The notes under the pieces were generated by a model, which saw only the letters and a list, made by a program, of their open reading frames with translations, ran no database searches and was not told the origin of the DNA. A program made the position numbers and the translations under genes. A stretch of 64,000 bases of DNA from Microbacterium sp. SYP-A9085. GTDB taxonomy: Bacteria; Actinomycetota; Actinomycetes; Actinomycetales; Microbacteriaceae. The stretch covers positions 372,001-436,000 of the forward strand of contig NZ_WJII01000001.1 in the NCBI RefSeq assembly GCF_009649635.1, written 5' to 3'. This document shows positions 1 to 8,502 of this stretch, piece after piece (positions within the stretch are counted from its first letter, which is position 1; each line of letters opens with the position of its first letter).

Positions 1-785
1 AACAGCACCTCGATGACCACGGCGCCGCCCAGCAACGACCCCAGCTGCAGTCCGCCGACCGTCAGGGCGGGCAGGAGCGAGTTGCGCATCGCATGCCGGA
101 CCACCACACGCGTCGGGGAGGCACCCTTCGAGCGCGCGGTCCGGATGTAGTCGCTTTCCATCACCTCGGACAGCGATGCAGCGACGAAGCGGGCGAGCAC
201 ACCCCCGGAGTAGACGCCGAGCGCGAGCGCCGGCAGGATCATGTTGCGCAGAGCACCCGCTGGGTCCTCCCACACGGGGACGAAACGTGATGCCGCCGGG
301 AGGGCGCGCAGGCCGACGCTGAACGCGATGACCAGGAGCAGGCCCATCCAGAACGGCGGTGTGGCAAGGCTCAGCGAGAGCCATCCCTTCACGATCCGGC
401 CTCCGGCGGCGCGTGGGGCGAGCGCGGCGATCATGCCCAGGGGAATCGCCACGGCGACGGTGATCAGCATGGCGAGCACCGCGAGCTGGGCGGTGGCGGG
501 GATCGCACCGGCGAGGATCTGCGTCACCGGGAATCCCGATGTGCTCGATGTTCCGAGGTCCCCTTGAAGCGTGTGCGTGAGCCACGTGAGGAACTGGAGG
601 TGCACCGGTTGATCCAGCCCGAGTCGTTCGCGGATCGCGGCGATCTGCTCCGGTGTCGCATCAAGCCCGCCCAGCACCGTCGTCGGATCGCCGGGGAGCG
701 CGTAGACGACGGCCCACACCGCGATGGCCGCCAGGGCGAGCACCGGCAGGAACTGGCCGAGTCGACGCAGCAGGAACCCGGTCAT
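1..785 (-). CDS. Peptide/nickel-type ABC transporter permease, DppB-like (partial)
   Basis: Inner-membrane permease of a peptide/opine/nickel-class ABC importer. About 261 residues are visible and the C-terminus runs off the left edge. The N-terminus (MTGFLLRRLGQF) leads into a first membrane helix, then the DppB-typical stretch LGLDQPVHLQF, then further hydrophobic helices, with a permease loop near SDYIRTARSKGAS. The ATG at 785-783 overlaps the stop of the upstream permease as ATGA, so the two are translationally coupled. It is the third gene of an operon reading leftwards; the solute-binding protein is not in view and may lie beyond the edge. Family assignment is firm; the substrate is unknown. 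Confidence 0.85.
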   Translation of the reverse strand, partial: MTGFLLRRLGQFLPVLALAAIAVWAVVYALPGDPTTVLGGLDATPEQIAAIRERLGLDQPVHLQFLTWLTHTLQGDLGTSSTSGFPVTQILAGAIPATAQLAVLAMLITVAVAIPLGMIAALAPRAAGGRIVKGWLSLSLATPPFWMGLLLVIAFSVGLRALPAASRFVPVWEDPAGALRNMILPALALGVYSGGVLARFVAASLSEVMESDYIRTARSKGASPTRVVVRHAMRNSLLPALTVGGLQLGSLLGGAVVIEVL

Positions 786-1711
786 CGCGCCGCCTTTGCG
801 GTCTCGGTGGTCTGGATGCCCATGGCCACGCGCAGACTGTTGCCCAGGCGATCCAGGCAGAGCACGGTGAGCATCAGGGCGACGCCGGGGAACACCGCGT
901 ACCACGGGTTCTGATAGAGGTACGACTTGGCCGTCTGGAGCATGCCGCCCCAGGAGGGCGCGGGGGCCGCGGGGCCGAGGCCGAGGAAGCCGAGTGCGGC
1001 GGACACCACGATGGCGACGGCGGCGGTGATGGCGAACTGGACGATGACGGGGCCGAGGACGTTCGGCAGGATCGTGCGGAACATCGTGTCGGTGCTGCCG
1101 GCGCCCATCGCCTTCGAGGCCTGGACGTAGGCGCGCTCGCGGACGGTGAGGACGGCGGCGCGGGTGACCCGGGCGAAGATCGGGATGAAGGCGATTCCTA
1201 TCGCGATGACCAGGTTGAGGTTCGTGTTGCCCAGCGCGGCGACGATCACGAGCGCCAGGACGACATCGGGCAGGGCGAGCGCCACATCCATGATCCGCAT
1301 CGGCACGGCGTCCCACCAGCCGCCGAGGTATCCGGCCACCAGGCCCGTGGTCACGCCGATCACGGCCGCGAACACCGCCGACCCGAAGCCCACTTCCAGG
1401 CTCACGCGCGCACCCACGATCAGTCGGGTGCCGAGGTCCCGGCCGAATTCGTCGGTCCCCAGCCAGTGCTGCAGCGACGGCCCCCGAAGCACGTCTGCCG
1501 ACTGGGCCGCGGCATCCAGCGGAAGAACCCAGGTCGCCGACAGCGTCGCCACCAGCAGAGCCGATAGAAAGATGATCCCGGCCAGGGCTGCCTTGTCGCG
1601 CAGCAGGTTGTGCATGACCGCGAACCGCTCGGCACGGGAGGAGAGATCCACGGTGCCCGGCCGCGGGAATCGGCGGCGCGCGAGTCGACGCCCGTTCGCG
1701 TCCCGGCTCAT
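782..1711 (-). CDS. Peptide/nickel-type ABC transporter permease, DppC-like
   Basis: Second permease of the importer, 309 residues, normal for DppC. It has an N-terminal cytoplasmic tail, a first helix near residues 35-60, the periplasmic HWLGTDEFGRDLGTRLIVGA segment typical of DppC, and the conserved permease loop around YVQASKAMGAGSTDTMFRTI that contacts the ATPase. The frame stays open upstream, but the ATG at 1711 (MSRDANGRR) is preferred because it overlaps the ATPase stop as ATGA. It ends in an ATGA overlap with the next permease. It acts with the fused ATPase and DppB-like partner to import an unknown solute. Confidence 0.9.
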   Translation of the reverse strand: MSRDANGRRLARRRFPRPGTVDLSSRAERFAVMHNLLRDKAALAGIIFLSALLVATLSATWVLPLDAAAQSADVLRGPSLQHWLGTDEFGRDLGTRLIVGARVSLEVGFGSAVFAAVIGVTTGLVAGYLGGWWDAVPMRIMDVALALPDVVLALVIVAALGNTNLNLVIAIGIAFIPIFARVTRAAVLTVRERAYVQASKAMGAGSTDTMFRTILPNVLGPVIVQFAITAAVAIVVSAALGFLGLGPAAPAPSWGGMLQTAKSYLYQNPWYAVFPGVALMLTVLCLDRLGNSLRVAMGIQTTETAKAAR

Positions 1712-3834
1712 CGGGCCACCTCCATGAGCATCGGCTCGGCGTGATGGCACGCCGTGAGGTCGGCGGCGTCGTCTCCGGCCGCACGCAGGAGCGGCTCGAC
1801 CTCGGCGCACTCGGACGTGGCGATCGGGCAGCGCGAGCGGAAGCCGCACCCGCGGGGCGGGTCGATGGGGCTCGGCGGGTCGCCCTGCAGCGGGGCGCGC
1901 CGCGTGCGCCCTCCGTCTGCGGGGATCTCCGGCGAAGGCACCGATGCCCGCAGCGCCTTCGTGTATGGATGCCGGGGCGCGGCGAAGATCCGGTCCGCCG
2001 ACGCCGTTTCCACGATCCGTCCGAGGTACATCACCGCGACCCGATCGCTGACGTGCCGGACGACGCTGAGATCGTGGCTCACGAACAGGTACGCGAGCCC
2101 GAGCTCCCGCTTCAGATCGTCGAGGAGGTTCAGCACCTGCGCCTGGACGGAGACGTCGAGTGCGGAGACCGGTTCGTCCATCACGAGGAGCTTCGGCCGC
2201 AGCGCGAGGGCTCGGGCGATGGCGACGCGCTGACGCTGCCCGCCGGACAGCTCGCCGGGCCTGCGGTGCAGGTGCGCCTCCCGCAGCCCGACCTGGTCGA
2301 ACAGCTCGCGGACGCGCCGATCACGGTCGACGCGGGTCCACCCCGCGATCCGCAGCGGCTCCGCCGCATTCTCGCCGACCGACAGCCGGGGGTTCAGCGA
2401 GTCCTTCGGATCCTGGAACACCATGGCGATCTGCCTGCGCAGCTCTTGCAGCCGGCGGCCGGAGGCGCGTCCCAGATCCTCCCCGTCGAATCGGATCGTC
2501 CCGGCGGTCGGCGTCTCCAAGCGCATCAGCAGGCGGGCGGTCGTGGACTTCCCGCATCCCGACTCGCCGACCAGCCCAAGCGTCTGGCCGCGGTGGATCG
2601 TCAGGTCCACTCCCTGGACGGCTCTCAACACGGACCTCGAGCCGCCGGGCCCGGCGATGCGGAAGTCCTTCACGAGTCCCTTCACCTCGAGCAGCGCAGG
2701 CTCCGGTGAAGGGTTCGTGGGTGCCGGGGCCGTCCTCACCGCCACGACCGGCAGCAGTGGCCGCCCGCCCGTTGAGGCATCCACGGGACCCCGGTCGACC
2801 TCGTCGATGAAGTGGCACGCCGCCCGCCGGCCGGACCCGGTGGAGCCCTGCAGGATCGGCACCGTCTCCACACACACTCCGCGGCCCGCCCGGACCGCAC
2901 AACGGGGCGCGAAGGCGCATCCCGCACCGATCTCCTGCGGTGTCGGCGGCTGTCCCGGGATCGGAGTCAGACGAGTGAGGTCGCCGTCCAGTCGCGGGAT
3001 GCATGCGAGCAGCCCGCGTGTGTAGGGATGTCGCGGCTCACGCAACACGTCGGCGGCGAGCCCCGATTCGACGACCCGCCCGCCGTACATCACGCAGATG
3101 CGATCGGCCATCTCGGCGATCACTCCCATGTCGTGGGAGATCAGCACCGTGGCGGCACCGGTTTCGGCGGCCGCGACCCGGATCACCTCGAGAATCTGCG
3201 CCTGCACGCTCACGTCGACGGCCGTCGTCGGCTCGTCGGCGATGAGCACCTTCGGACGGTTCGCGATGGCGAGGGCGATCATCGCCCGCTGACACATGCC
3301 TCCGGAGAACTCGTGCGGGAACTGGCGCGCGCGCACATCCGGCCGGGGTACGCCCACGAGGTCGAGCAGCTCGATCGCACGCGCCCACGCCGCGGCTCGG
3401 CGCACCCCCGGGGTGTGCAGCCGGATCATCTCGGTGAGCTGGTCGCCGATGCGCTGCACCGGGTTCAGCGACGAGATCGGGTCCTGGAAGATCATCGCGA
3501 TGTCTGCGCCGAGCACGGCACGGCGACGCTGGTCCCCCATCGTGAGCAGATCTTGCCCGTCCAGCAGCGCCTGTCCGGTGACGGTCGCGTTCGCGCTTCC
3601 GGGCAGCAGGCCGAGCGCCGCCAGGACAGTGACGGACTTGCCCGAGCCGCTCTCCCCGACGACCCCGAGCGTCTGGCCACGATGCAGCTCGTAGTCGACT
3701 CCGGCCACGGCGACGGCCGAATCGTCCTCGGACCCGAACGTGACGCGCAGATCGCGTACGGCGAACACAGGTCGATCGGCGGAGGTCCGAGCGTCGCCGC
3801 TCGGCCGTGGTGGGTTGCCCGCCCGGGTTCGCAT
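1708..3834 (-). CDS. Peptide-type ABC transporter ATPase, fused DppD-DppF double domain
   Basis: One chain of about 708 residues with two complete oligopeptide-type ATPases, an arrangement frequent in actinobacteria. The first half has Walker A GESGSGKS, a Q-loop MIFQDPISSLNP, signature FSGGMCQR (Cys where Arg is usual) and Walker B VLIADEP. It is followed by a C-terminal oligopeptide/dipeptide extension with paired cysteines (GCAFAPRC). The second half repeats this with GESGCGKS, LSGGQRQR and VMDEP, then its own extension (GCGFRSRC). ATG at 3834 is favoured because AAGGAG lies 12 bases upstream; ATG 3846 sits right against that SD and TTG 3855 has none. It is first in its operon and its promoter region holds the tandem palindromes at 3872-3904. 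Confidence 0.9.
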   Translation of the reverse strand: MRTRAGNPPRPSGDARTSADRPVFAVRDLRVTFGSEDDSAVAVAGVDYELHRGQTLGVVGESGSGKSVTVLAALGLLPGSANATVTGQALLDGQDLLTMGDQRRRAVLGADIAMIFQDPISSLNPVQRIGDQLTEMIRLHTPGVRRAAAWARAIELLDLVGVPRPDVRARQFPHEFSGGMCQRAMIALAIANRPKVLIADEPTTAVDVSVQAQILEVIRVAAAETGAATVLISHDMGVIAEMADRICVMYGGRVVESGLAADVLREPRHPYTRGLLACIPRLDGDLTRLTPIPGQPPTPQEIGAGCAFAPRCAVRAGRGVCVETVPILQGSTGSGRRAACHFIDEVDRGPVDASTGGRPLLPVVAVRTAPAPTNPSPEPALLEVKGLVKDFRIAGPGGSRSVLRAVQGVDLTIHRGQTLGLVGESGCGKSTTARLLMRLETPTAGTIRFDGEDLGRASGRRLQELRRQIAMVFQDPKDSLNPRLSVGENAAEPLRIAGWTRVDRDRRVRELFDQVGLREAHLHRRPGELSGGQRQRVAIARALALRPKLLVMDEPVSALDVSVQAQVLNLLDDLKRELGLAYLFVSHDLSVVRHVSDRVAVMYLGRIVETASADRIFAAPRHPYTKALRASVPSPEIPADGGRTRRAPLQGDPPSPIDPPRGCGFRSRCPIATSECAEVEPLLRAAGDDAADLTACHHAEPMLMEVAR

Positions 3835-3871
3835 GACCTCAGCCATCTCCTTCAACGCCGTCGTCGATCAA

Positions 3872-3904
3872 AGTTTAGCTCTAAACTAGGTTTAGTTCTA
3901 AACC
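3872..3904. promoter_or_regulatory. Tandem MarR-type operators between divergent operons
   Basis: Two palindromes lie side by side in the divergent intergenic gap: AGTTTAG-CT-CTAAACT (3872-3887) and GGTTTAG-TT-CTAAACC (3889-3904). Both have perfect arms and their centres are 17 bp apart. A third version with one mismatch lies before the marR gene at 7252-7265. On the minus strand TAAACT (3877-3872) could be the -10 of the transporter operon; on the plus strand TATGCT (3910-3915) could be the -10 of the aldolase operon. A bound regulator would then cover both promoters. The sequence match is direct; the identity of the binding protein is inferred. Confidence 0.8.
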
Positions 3905-3951
3905 TGCATTATGCTCGCTGAAGGTTTCAATATCAACTGCGAGTCCGGACG

Positions 3952-4815
3952 ATGGGAAACGAGATGTCAGCAGTCGACACAGCGCCGTTCGCGATCGCCA
4001 ATCGAGTGCGTGAACGCGTCGCCGCGGGCGCGATCGCCTTGGGTATCGGCGTGCGGGCCGTGCGCTCGGGCGAGATCGCGCTGTTGGCCAAGGCCACCGG
4101 CCACGACTTCCTCTACATCGACACGCAGCATGCCGTCTTCGACGGTCAGCAGATCACTCAGATCGCCCAGGCGGCGCTGGGCGCGGGCGTCGCCCCATTC
4201 GTACGGGTCCGCTCGGCCGCCGATCCGGACATCTCGCGGTACCTGGACGCCGGCATCCTCGGCATAGTGGCACCTGACGTCGTCTCGGCAGACCAGGCTC
4301 GACAGCTCGTCGCCGCTGCGAAGTACGGCCCGATGGGGCGTCGGTCGGTCGCCGGGATGTCCGTCCACTACGACTTCCGCGCCGTCCCGGCCGACGTGCA
4401 GATGCGCGCCGAGAACGACGCCGTCATGGTGTTCTGCATGATCGAGTCCCGTGAAGGCCTCGACAGCATCGAGGAGATCGCCGCGGTGCCGGGTGTGGAC
4501 GGACTCTATCTGGGGCTCGGCGACCTGCTCGCCGACATGGGCATCCCGGGCGAATTCACCAGTCCTGAAGTCGGCGACGCGCTGCGCACCCTCGTCGACG
4601 TCACGCGGCGGCACGGCCTGGTGGCGGGATCCGGTGGAGCGCCCTCGCCGCAGCTGCAGCTTCGGGCCATCGCCGCCGGGGTGCGCTTCCTCATGACATC
4701 CAGTGATCTGGGCCTCATCCGCAGCGGAGCAGACCGAGCCCGACGCGAACTGCTCGCGGGGCTCCCCGACGGCATCCTCGCGGACGTCACCGCCGGGGCG
4801 GAAGGGAGCCGCTGA
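3952..4815 (+). CDS. HpcH/HpaI-type class II aldolase
   Basis: Metal-dependent pyruvate aldolase family, whose members reversibly cleave 4-hydroxy-2-oxo acids to pyruvate and an aldehyde. About 287 residues. The conserved layout is visible: a catalytic His in LYIDTQHAVFD (the usual Glu before this His is Gln here), Arg in PFVRVRSAADPD, the KYGPMGRRSV loop, and the metal ligands Glu in CMIESREG and Asp in LYLGLGDLLADMG. A second ATG at 3964 (MSAVDT) follows GGGAAACGAG and may be the true start. It overlaps the dehydratase large subunit by one base (TGATG), so the two enzymes probably act in one pathway. The substrate cannot be read from the sequence; sugar-acid or branched dicarboxylate breakdown are both possible. 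Confidence 0.85.
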   Translation: MGNEMSAVDTAPFAIANRVRERVAAGAIALGIGVRAVRSGEIALLAKATGHDFLYIDTQHAVFDGQQITQIAQAALGAGVAPFVRVRSAADPDISRYLDAGILGIVAPDVVSADQARQLVAAAKYGPMGRRSVAGMSVHYDFRAVPADVQMRAENDAVMVFCMIESREGLDSIEEIAAVPGVDGLYLGLGDLLADMGIPGEFTSPEVGDALRTLVDVTRRHGLVAGSGGAPSPQLQLRAIAAGVRFLMTSSDLGLIRSGADRARRELLAGLPDGILADVTAGAEGSR

Positions 4816-6101
4816 TGGCGAACCGGTTCCCGCAGACGATCGCCGAGAAGGTCCTCTCCCGTCAGAACCGCGCAGGAGCGGCCGTGCGCGCCGGCGAGAT
4901 GATCGACGCCGACATCGACGGACTGCTCGTGGTGATGTACCAGTTCTTCCGCAACGCGTTCAAGAAGATCGGGTTCGTGGACGGTCCGCCGACGGTCTGG
5001 GACCCCGCCCGCGTCTACCTCATGAGCGAGCACGTGCAGCCGCCGCCCACGGTGCTGGAGGCCTACACGAACCTGTACGCCCGCCGTGACGCAGAGCGGC
5101 TCGGCCTCGAGCACTTCATCGACTCCGAACCGGGCGTATGCCACCAGATGATGCTGGACCACGGATTCGTCCGCCCGGGTGAGCTCATCGTCGGCTGCGA
5201 CTCGCACACCATCTCATACGGCGGCATCAATGCTGTCTCCACCGGCATCGGCACGAACGAGGCCGCGTACGCCTGGAGCTTCGGTCAGCTCTACTTCACG
5301 GTTCCCGAGACGATCAAGATCGTCCTGCACGGCGAGCCGAAGAATCACCCGTTCGGCAAGGACATCATCCTCTACCTCGCGGGCCGATACGGCGAGACGT
5401 TCGCGCAGGGCCGGGCTCTCGAGTTCACGGGTCCGCTCGCCGAGAAGATGGATATAGCCACGCGTCTGACGATCGCCGACCACGCGGTCGAAGTCGGCGC
5501 CAAGTTCGGCGTGTTCGAGGCTGACGCGAAGACCCTCGAGTATGTGCGCGCGCGCACCGACGCTCCGTTCGAACCGGTGGCAGCCGACCCGGGCGCCGCG
5601 TACGCCGAGGTCATCGAGATCGACTGCGACGAGATCGGCTTCCAGGTCGCCAAGCCCTACCGCTTCGACAATGTGGTCCCGGTCGGCGAGACCGCCGGCG
5701 TGCGCATCGACCAGGCCCGGTTGGGGTCGTGCGCCAACGGCCGGTTCGAGGACATCGAGATCGCTGCACGGATGCTGGCCGGGCGCAAGGTCGCCCCGGG
5801 GGTGCGGTTCTACATCTCGCCGGCATCGATGGGCGTCTACCGGCAGTGCGTCGAGGCGGGTCTGGTCGCTGTCCTCCTCGAGGCGGGTGCACAGGTGCTC
5901 GAACCGGGATGCTCGATCTGCCAGTCACCGGGCATCGTCCTGAACGAGGAAGTCTGCATCACGGCGACCACACGCAACTATCGCGGTCGTTTCGGCGGGT
6001 CGCAGACCGCCGACGCGCAGATCTATCTGGCAGGTCCGGCAACCGTCACGGCGTCCGCGATCGAAGGATGCATCACCGATCCCACGGAGTACCTGCAATG
6101 A
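4815..6101 (+). CDS. Aconitase-family hydro-lyase, LeuC-like large subunit
   Basis: 428-residue member of the isopropylmalate dehydratase/homoaconitase large-subunit group, close in length to the short archaeal-type LeuC rather than the roughly 466-residue enterobacterial form. It has the substrate-binding motif VGCDSHTISYGG followed by GIGTNEAAY, and three candidate 4Fe-4S ligands: Cys in RLGSCANGRFEDI and the pair in GCSICQSPG. It should catalyse dehydration/rehydration of a hydroxy-di- or tricarboxylate with its small subunit. It is sandwiched between an aldolase and the small subunit with overlapping junctions, next to a transporter and a MarR gene. This is not the usual leucine biosynthesis setting, so a catabolic role is inferred. 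Confidence 0.85.
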   Translation: MANRFPQTIAEKVLSRQNRAGAAVRAGEMIDADIDGLLVVMYQFFRNAFKKIGFVDGPPTVWDPARVYLMSEHVQPPPTVLEAYTNLYARRDAERLGLEHFIDSEPGVCHQMMLDHGFVRPGELIVGCDSHTISYGGINAVSTGIGTNEAAYAWSFGQLYFTVPETIKIVLHGEPKNHPFGKDIILYLAGRYGETFAQGRALEFTGPLAEKMDIATRLTIADHAVEVGAKFGVFEADAKTLEYVRARTDAPFEPVAADPGAAYAEVIEIDCDEIGFQVAKPYRFDNVVPVGETAGVRIDQARLGSCANGRFEDIEIAARMLAGRKVAPGVRFYISPASMGVYRQCVEAGLVAVLLEAGAQVLEPGCSICQSPGIVLNEEVCITATTRNYRGRFGGSQTADAQIYLAGPATVTASAIEGCITDPTEYLQ

Positions 6102-6664
6102 CCGCACTCGAGACGATACTGACCGGACGCGCGTGGAAGATCGGCGACTCCGTGGACACGAACCAGCTGGCCGGTGGCGGGCTGGAGGGCGCCACCCGGG
6201 ACGAGACGCTGCGGCTGAACTGCCTGCGCGGAGTGCGGCCGGACTTCCCGGACGGCGTCCGTGAGGGCGACATCGTCGTCGCGGGGCAGAACTTCGGATG
6301 CGGGTCGGCGCGGCAATCGGCCGTCGAGGCGCTGCAGCTCTCGGGCGTGGCGGCCGTGCTCGCCGAGTCGGTGGCCCGCATCCATCGGCGCAACAGCATC
6401 GCACTCGCGCTTCCCACGTATGCGATCACCGGGATCCAGGACTTCGTCGACGACGGCGACAGGATCCAGATCGACTATCCGGCGCGGGTGGTGCGCAATC
6501 TGTCGCAGCAGACCGAGCTGCCCCTGCCGCAGATGCCTGCCAGCGTCGCGGACGTTTATCGCGTGGGAGGAGTGCTCGAGCTGATCAGGGAACGGCTGGC
6601 CGAGGCAGGGATAGTGCCGCCCGACGGGGCGGACTCCACGCCGGTCAGTGGGTCGGCTCGCTGA
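6098..6664 (+). CDS. Aconitase-family hydro-lyase, LeuD-like small subunit
   Basis: 188-residue swivel-domain partner of the LeuC-like subunit. The ATG at 6098 overlaps the large-subunit stop as ATGA. Conserved features are GRAWKIGDSVDTNQL near the N-terminus and GQNFGCGSARQSAVEAL, followed by RIHRRNSIALALP. The usual DTD triplet reads DTN here, and the following specificity loop (AGGGLEGATR) does not resemble the Tyr-Leu-Arg-containing loop of isopropylmalate or homoaconitate enzymes, which hints at a different substrate. The C-terminal tail past residue 160 is longer than in short archaeal LeuD. Its 3' end overlaps the convergent marR gene by 20 bases. Confidence 0.85.
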   Translation: MTALETILTGRAWKIGDSVDTNQLAGGGLEGATRDETLRLNCLRGVRPDFPDGVREGDIVVAGQNFGCGSARQSAVEALQLSGVAAVLAESVARIHRRNSIALALPTYAITGIQDFVDDGDRIQIDYPARVVRNLSQQTELPLPQMPASVADVYRVGGVLELIRERLAEAGIVPPDGADSTPVSGSAR

Positions 6665-7223
6665 CGTCAGCGACCTCTGCGGCGCTGTCCTCCGCCGATG
6701 AGCCGAGCTGCTCCATATCGAAGCTACGCAGCGCGGGGCCCCGGCCGGCGATACGGGCGAGATAACTCCGGAACGCGGAGATCTCGTCCTCGTCGAGTGC
6801 GGCGAGCATGATCCGCTCACGCTCCTCCGCGATCGGGCGGATCCGTTGATACAGGTCGGCGCCCTTCTGCGTCAGATACATGCGCCGGGTGCGGCCTTCG
6901 TTCTCCGTGACGATGAGGCCCTTCTCGAGGAGGGCCGTCATGGCGAGCGAGACCGTGGACTTGTTCATGCCGAGGTCCGTCGTCGCGTCCGCGGCGGTGC
7001 TGCCGGGGAACGTGCTCAGCTTGCCGAGCATCCGCCACTCGTTGATGCCGATGCCGAACCGCTGTCGATAGATCTCGGACGCGCCCCAGACGAAGACGCC
7101 GTTGATGTACGAGATCGGGGCCGGAGCATACGTCGTGCGCTTCAGGTTTCCCTCGAGGGGCTCCCGGATGGGCGCCGCCTCGAGGGAGGGATCTGCACCG
7201 TGTGCGGACTCTGCCAATGCCAT
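6645..7223 (-). CDS. MarR-family transcriptional regulator of the aldolase/hydro-lyase/transporter locus
   Basis: About 192-residue winged-helix protein. The N-terminal helix region (INGVFVWGASEIYRQRFGI) is followed by the DNA-binding domain with recognition helix near LGMNKSTVSLAMTALLEKG and a wing at ENEGRTRRMYLTQKG, then a C-terminal dimerisation helix. GGGAGGA lies directly against the ATG at 7223 but 6 bases before an in-frame TTG at 7217, so the real start may be the TTG. A GTTTAG-N2-CCAAAC operator lies about 30 bases upstream, matching the tandem palindromes at 3872-3904. This suggests it represses itself and both divergent operons, with a pathway intermediate as inducer. Confidence 0.87.
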   Translation of the reverse strand: MALAESAHGADPSLEAAPIREPLEGNLKRTTYAPAPISYINGVFVWGASEIYRQRFGIGINEWRMLGKLSTFPGSTAADATTDLGMNKSTVSLAMTALLEKGLIVTENEGRTRRMYLTQKGADLYQRIRPIAEERERIMLAALDEDEISAFRSYLARIAGRGPALRSFDMEQLGSSAEDSAAEVADVSEPTH

Positions 7224-7251
7224 TCCTCCCGGCGGTGATCAGCGTCTCACA

Positions 7252-7265
7252 GTTTAGATCCAAAC
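7252..7265. promoter_or_regulatory. Third copy of the GTTTAG-N2-CTAAAC operator
   Basis: GTTTAG-AT-CCAAAC differs from the palindromes at 3872-3904 by a single base in the right arm. It lies just upstream of the marR start and is the expected autoregulatory site. Reading the two sets as one regulon is inferred from sequence identity and position. Confidence 0.7.
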
Positions 7266-7278
7266 CGCTGCGAGCGCG

Positions 7279-8502
7279 TCAGTCGTCGAGGACGAGCTTG
7301 AGCTGCTCGATGGCCCAGTCCAGCTCGGTGGCGCGGATCGTCAGCGGCGGCGCGATCCGGATGGTCTGGCCGTGCGTGTCCTTCACGAGCACGCCGCGCG
7401 CCAGCAGGCGCTCGGCCACCTCCCGGCCGGTCCCCACCGCCGGGTCGATGTCCACCCCCGCCCAGAGCCCTGCCGCGCGCACCTCGGTGACGCCGTGCCC
7501 GATGAGCTCATCGAGCTTTGCCTTCAGGTGCTCGCCGAGCGCCACCGCGCGCTCCTGGTACTCGCCGGTGGCCAGCATCTCGACGACCTTGAGGCCGACC
7601 GCCGCGGCGAGCGGATTGCCGCCGAACGTGGACCCGTGCTCGCCCGGCTGGATGACGCCGAGGACGTCGCGGTTCGCCGCTATCGCCGAGACGGCGAGGA
7701 TGCCGCCGCCCAGCGCCTTCCCCATCAGGTACACGTCGGGGACGACGCCCTCGCGATCGCACGCGAACGTCGCGCCGACGCGCCCGAGTCCGGACTGGAT
7801 CTCGTCGGCGATGAACAGGACATTGTTCCGCGTGCAGATCTCCCGCACGGCCTTCAGATACCCCTCCGGCGGGATGATGACGCCGGCCTCGCCCTGGATC
7901 GGCTCGATCAGCACGGCCGCGGTGTTCTCGTCGATCGCGGCATCGATGGCTGCCGCATCCCCATACGGCACGCTGATGAAGCCGGGCGTGAACGGCCCGA
8001 AGCCGTCGCGCGCAGTCGGGTCGTCGCTGAAGCCGACGATAGTGGTGGTGCGGCCGTGGAAGTTGCCGTTCGCGACCACGATCGTCGCGGCATCCGGGGC
8101 CACGCCCTTGACCCGGTACGCCCACGCACGCGCGGTCTTGATGCCGGTCTCGACGGCCTCCGCGCCGGTGTTCATCGGCAGGACGAGGTCCTTGCCGCAC
8201 AGGTCGGCGAGCGCGGCGGCGAACGCGCCGAGCTTGTCATTGTGGAACGCGCGGCTCGTGAGCGTGAGCTTGCCGAGCTGCTCGGTCACCGCGGCGACGA
8301 GCGCAGGATGACGGTGCCCGAAGTTCAGCGCCGAGTAGGCCGACAGCAGGTCGAGATACCGCTTGCCCTCGACATCCGTGACCCACACCCCCTCGCCCTG
8401 GGAGACGACGACCGGCAGCGGGTGGTAGTTGTGGGCGAGGTGCTCGTCCTCGCCGCGGATGATGCGGACCGCCGTGGTGTCCAGCGTCGGTGCGGTGGTC
8501 AT
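7279..8502 (-). CDS. rocD: Ornithine aminotransferase
   Basis: Class III PLP aminotransferase of 407 residues that converts ornithine and 2-oxoglutarate to glutamate semialdehyde/P5C and glutamate. OAT-typical stretches are visible: LDLLSAYSALNFGHRHP near residue 50, NTGAEAVETGIKTAR, NFHGRTTTIVGFS, the acidic PLP-binding DEIQSGLGRVG, and the Schiff-base lysine in LMGKALGGGILAVSA. The ATG at 8502 overlaps the upstream amidinohydrolase stop as ATGA, so it is the second gene of a two-gene operon. The pair fits an arginine to ornithine to P5C route, which the P5C dehydrogenase domain of PutA at 21.7 kb could finish. Confidence 0.93.
   Translation of the reverse strand: MTTAPTLDTTAVRIIRGEDEHLAHNYHPLPVVVSQGEGVWVTDVEGKRYLDLLSAYSALNFGHRHPALVAAVTEQLGKLTLTSRAFHNDKLGAFAAALADLCGKDLVLPMNTGAEAVETGIKTARAWAYRVKGVAPDAATIVVANGNFHGRTTTIVGFSDDPTARDGFGPFTPGFISVPYGDAAAIDAAIDENTAAVLIEPIQGEAGVIIPPEGYLKAVREICTRNNVLFIADEIQSGLGRVGATFACDREGVVPDVYLMGKALGGGILAVSAIAANRDVLGVIQPGEHGSTFGGNPLAAAVGLKVVEMLATGEYQERAVALGEHLKAKLDELIGHGVTEVRAAGLWAGVDIDPAVGTGREVAERLLARGVLVKDTHGQTIRIAPPLTIRATELDWAIEQLKLVLDD

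Noticed and set aside
4815..6664. Leucine biosynthesis leuCD
   Set aside because: There is no leuA or leuB nearby; the pair is coupled to an aldolase and a transporter, and the small-subunit specificity loop differs.
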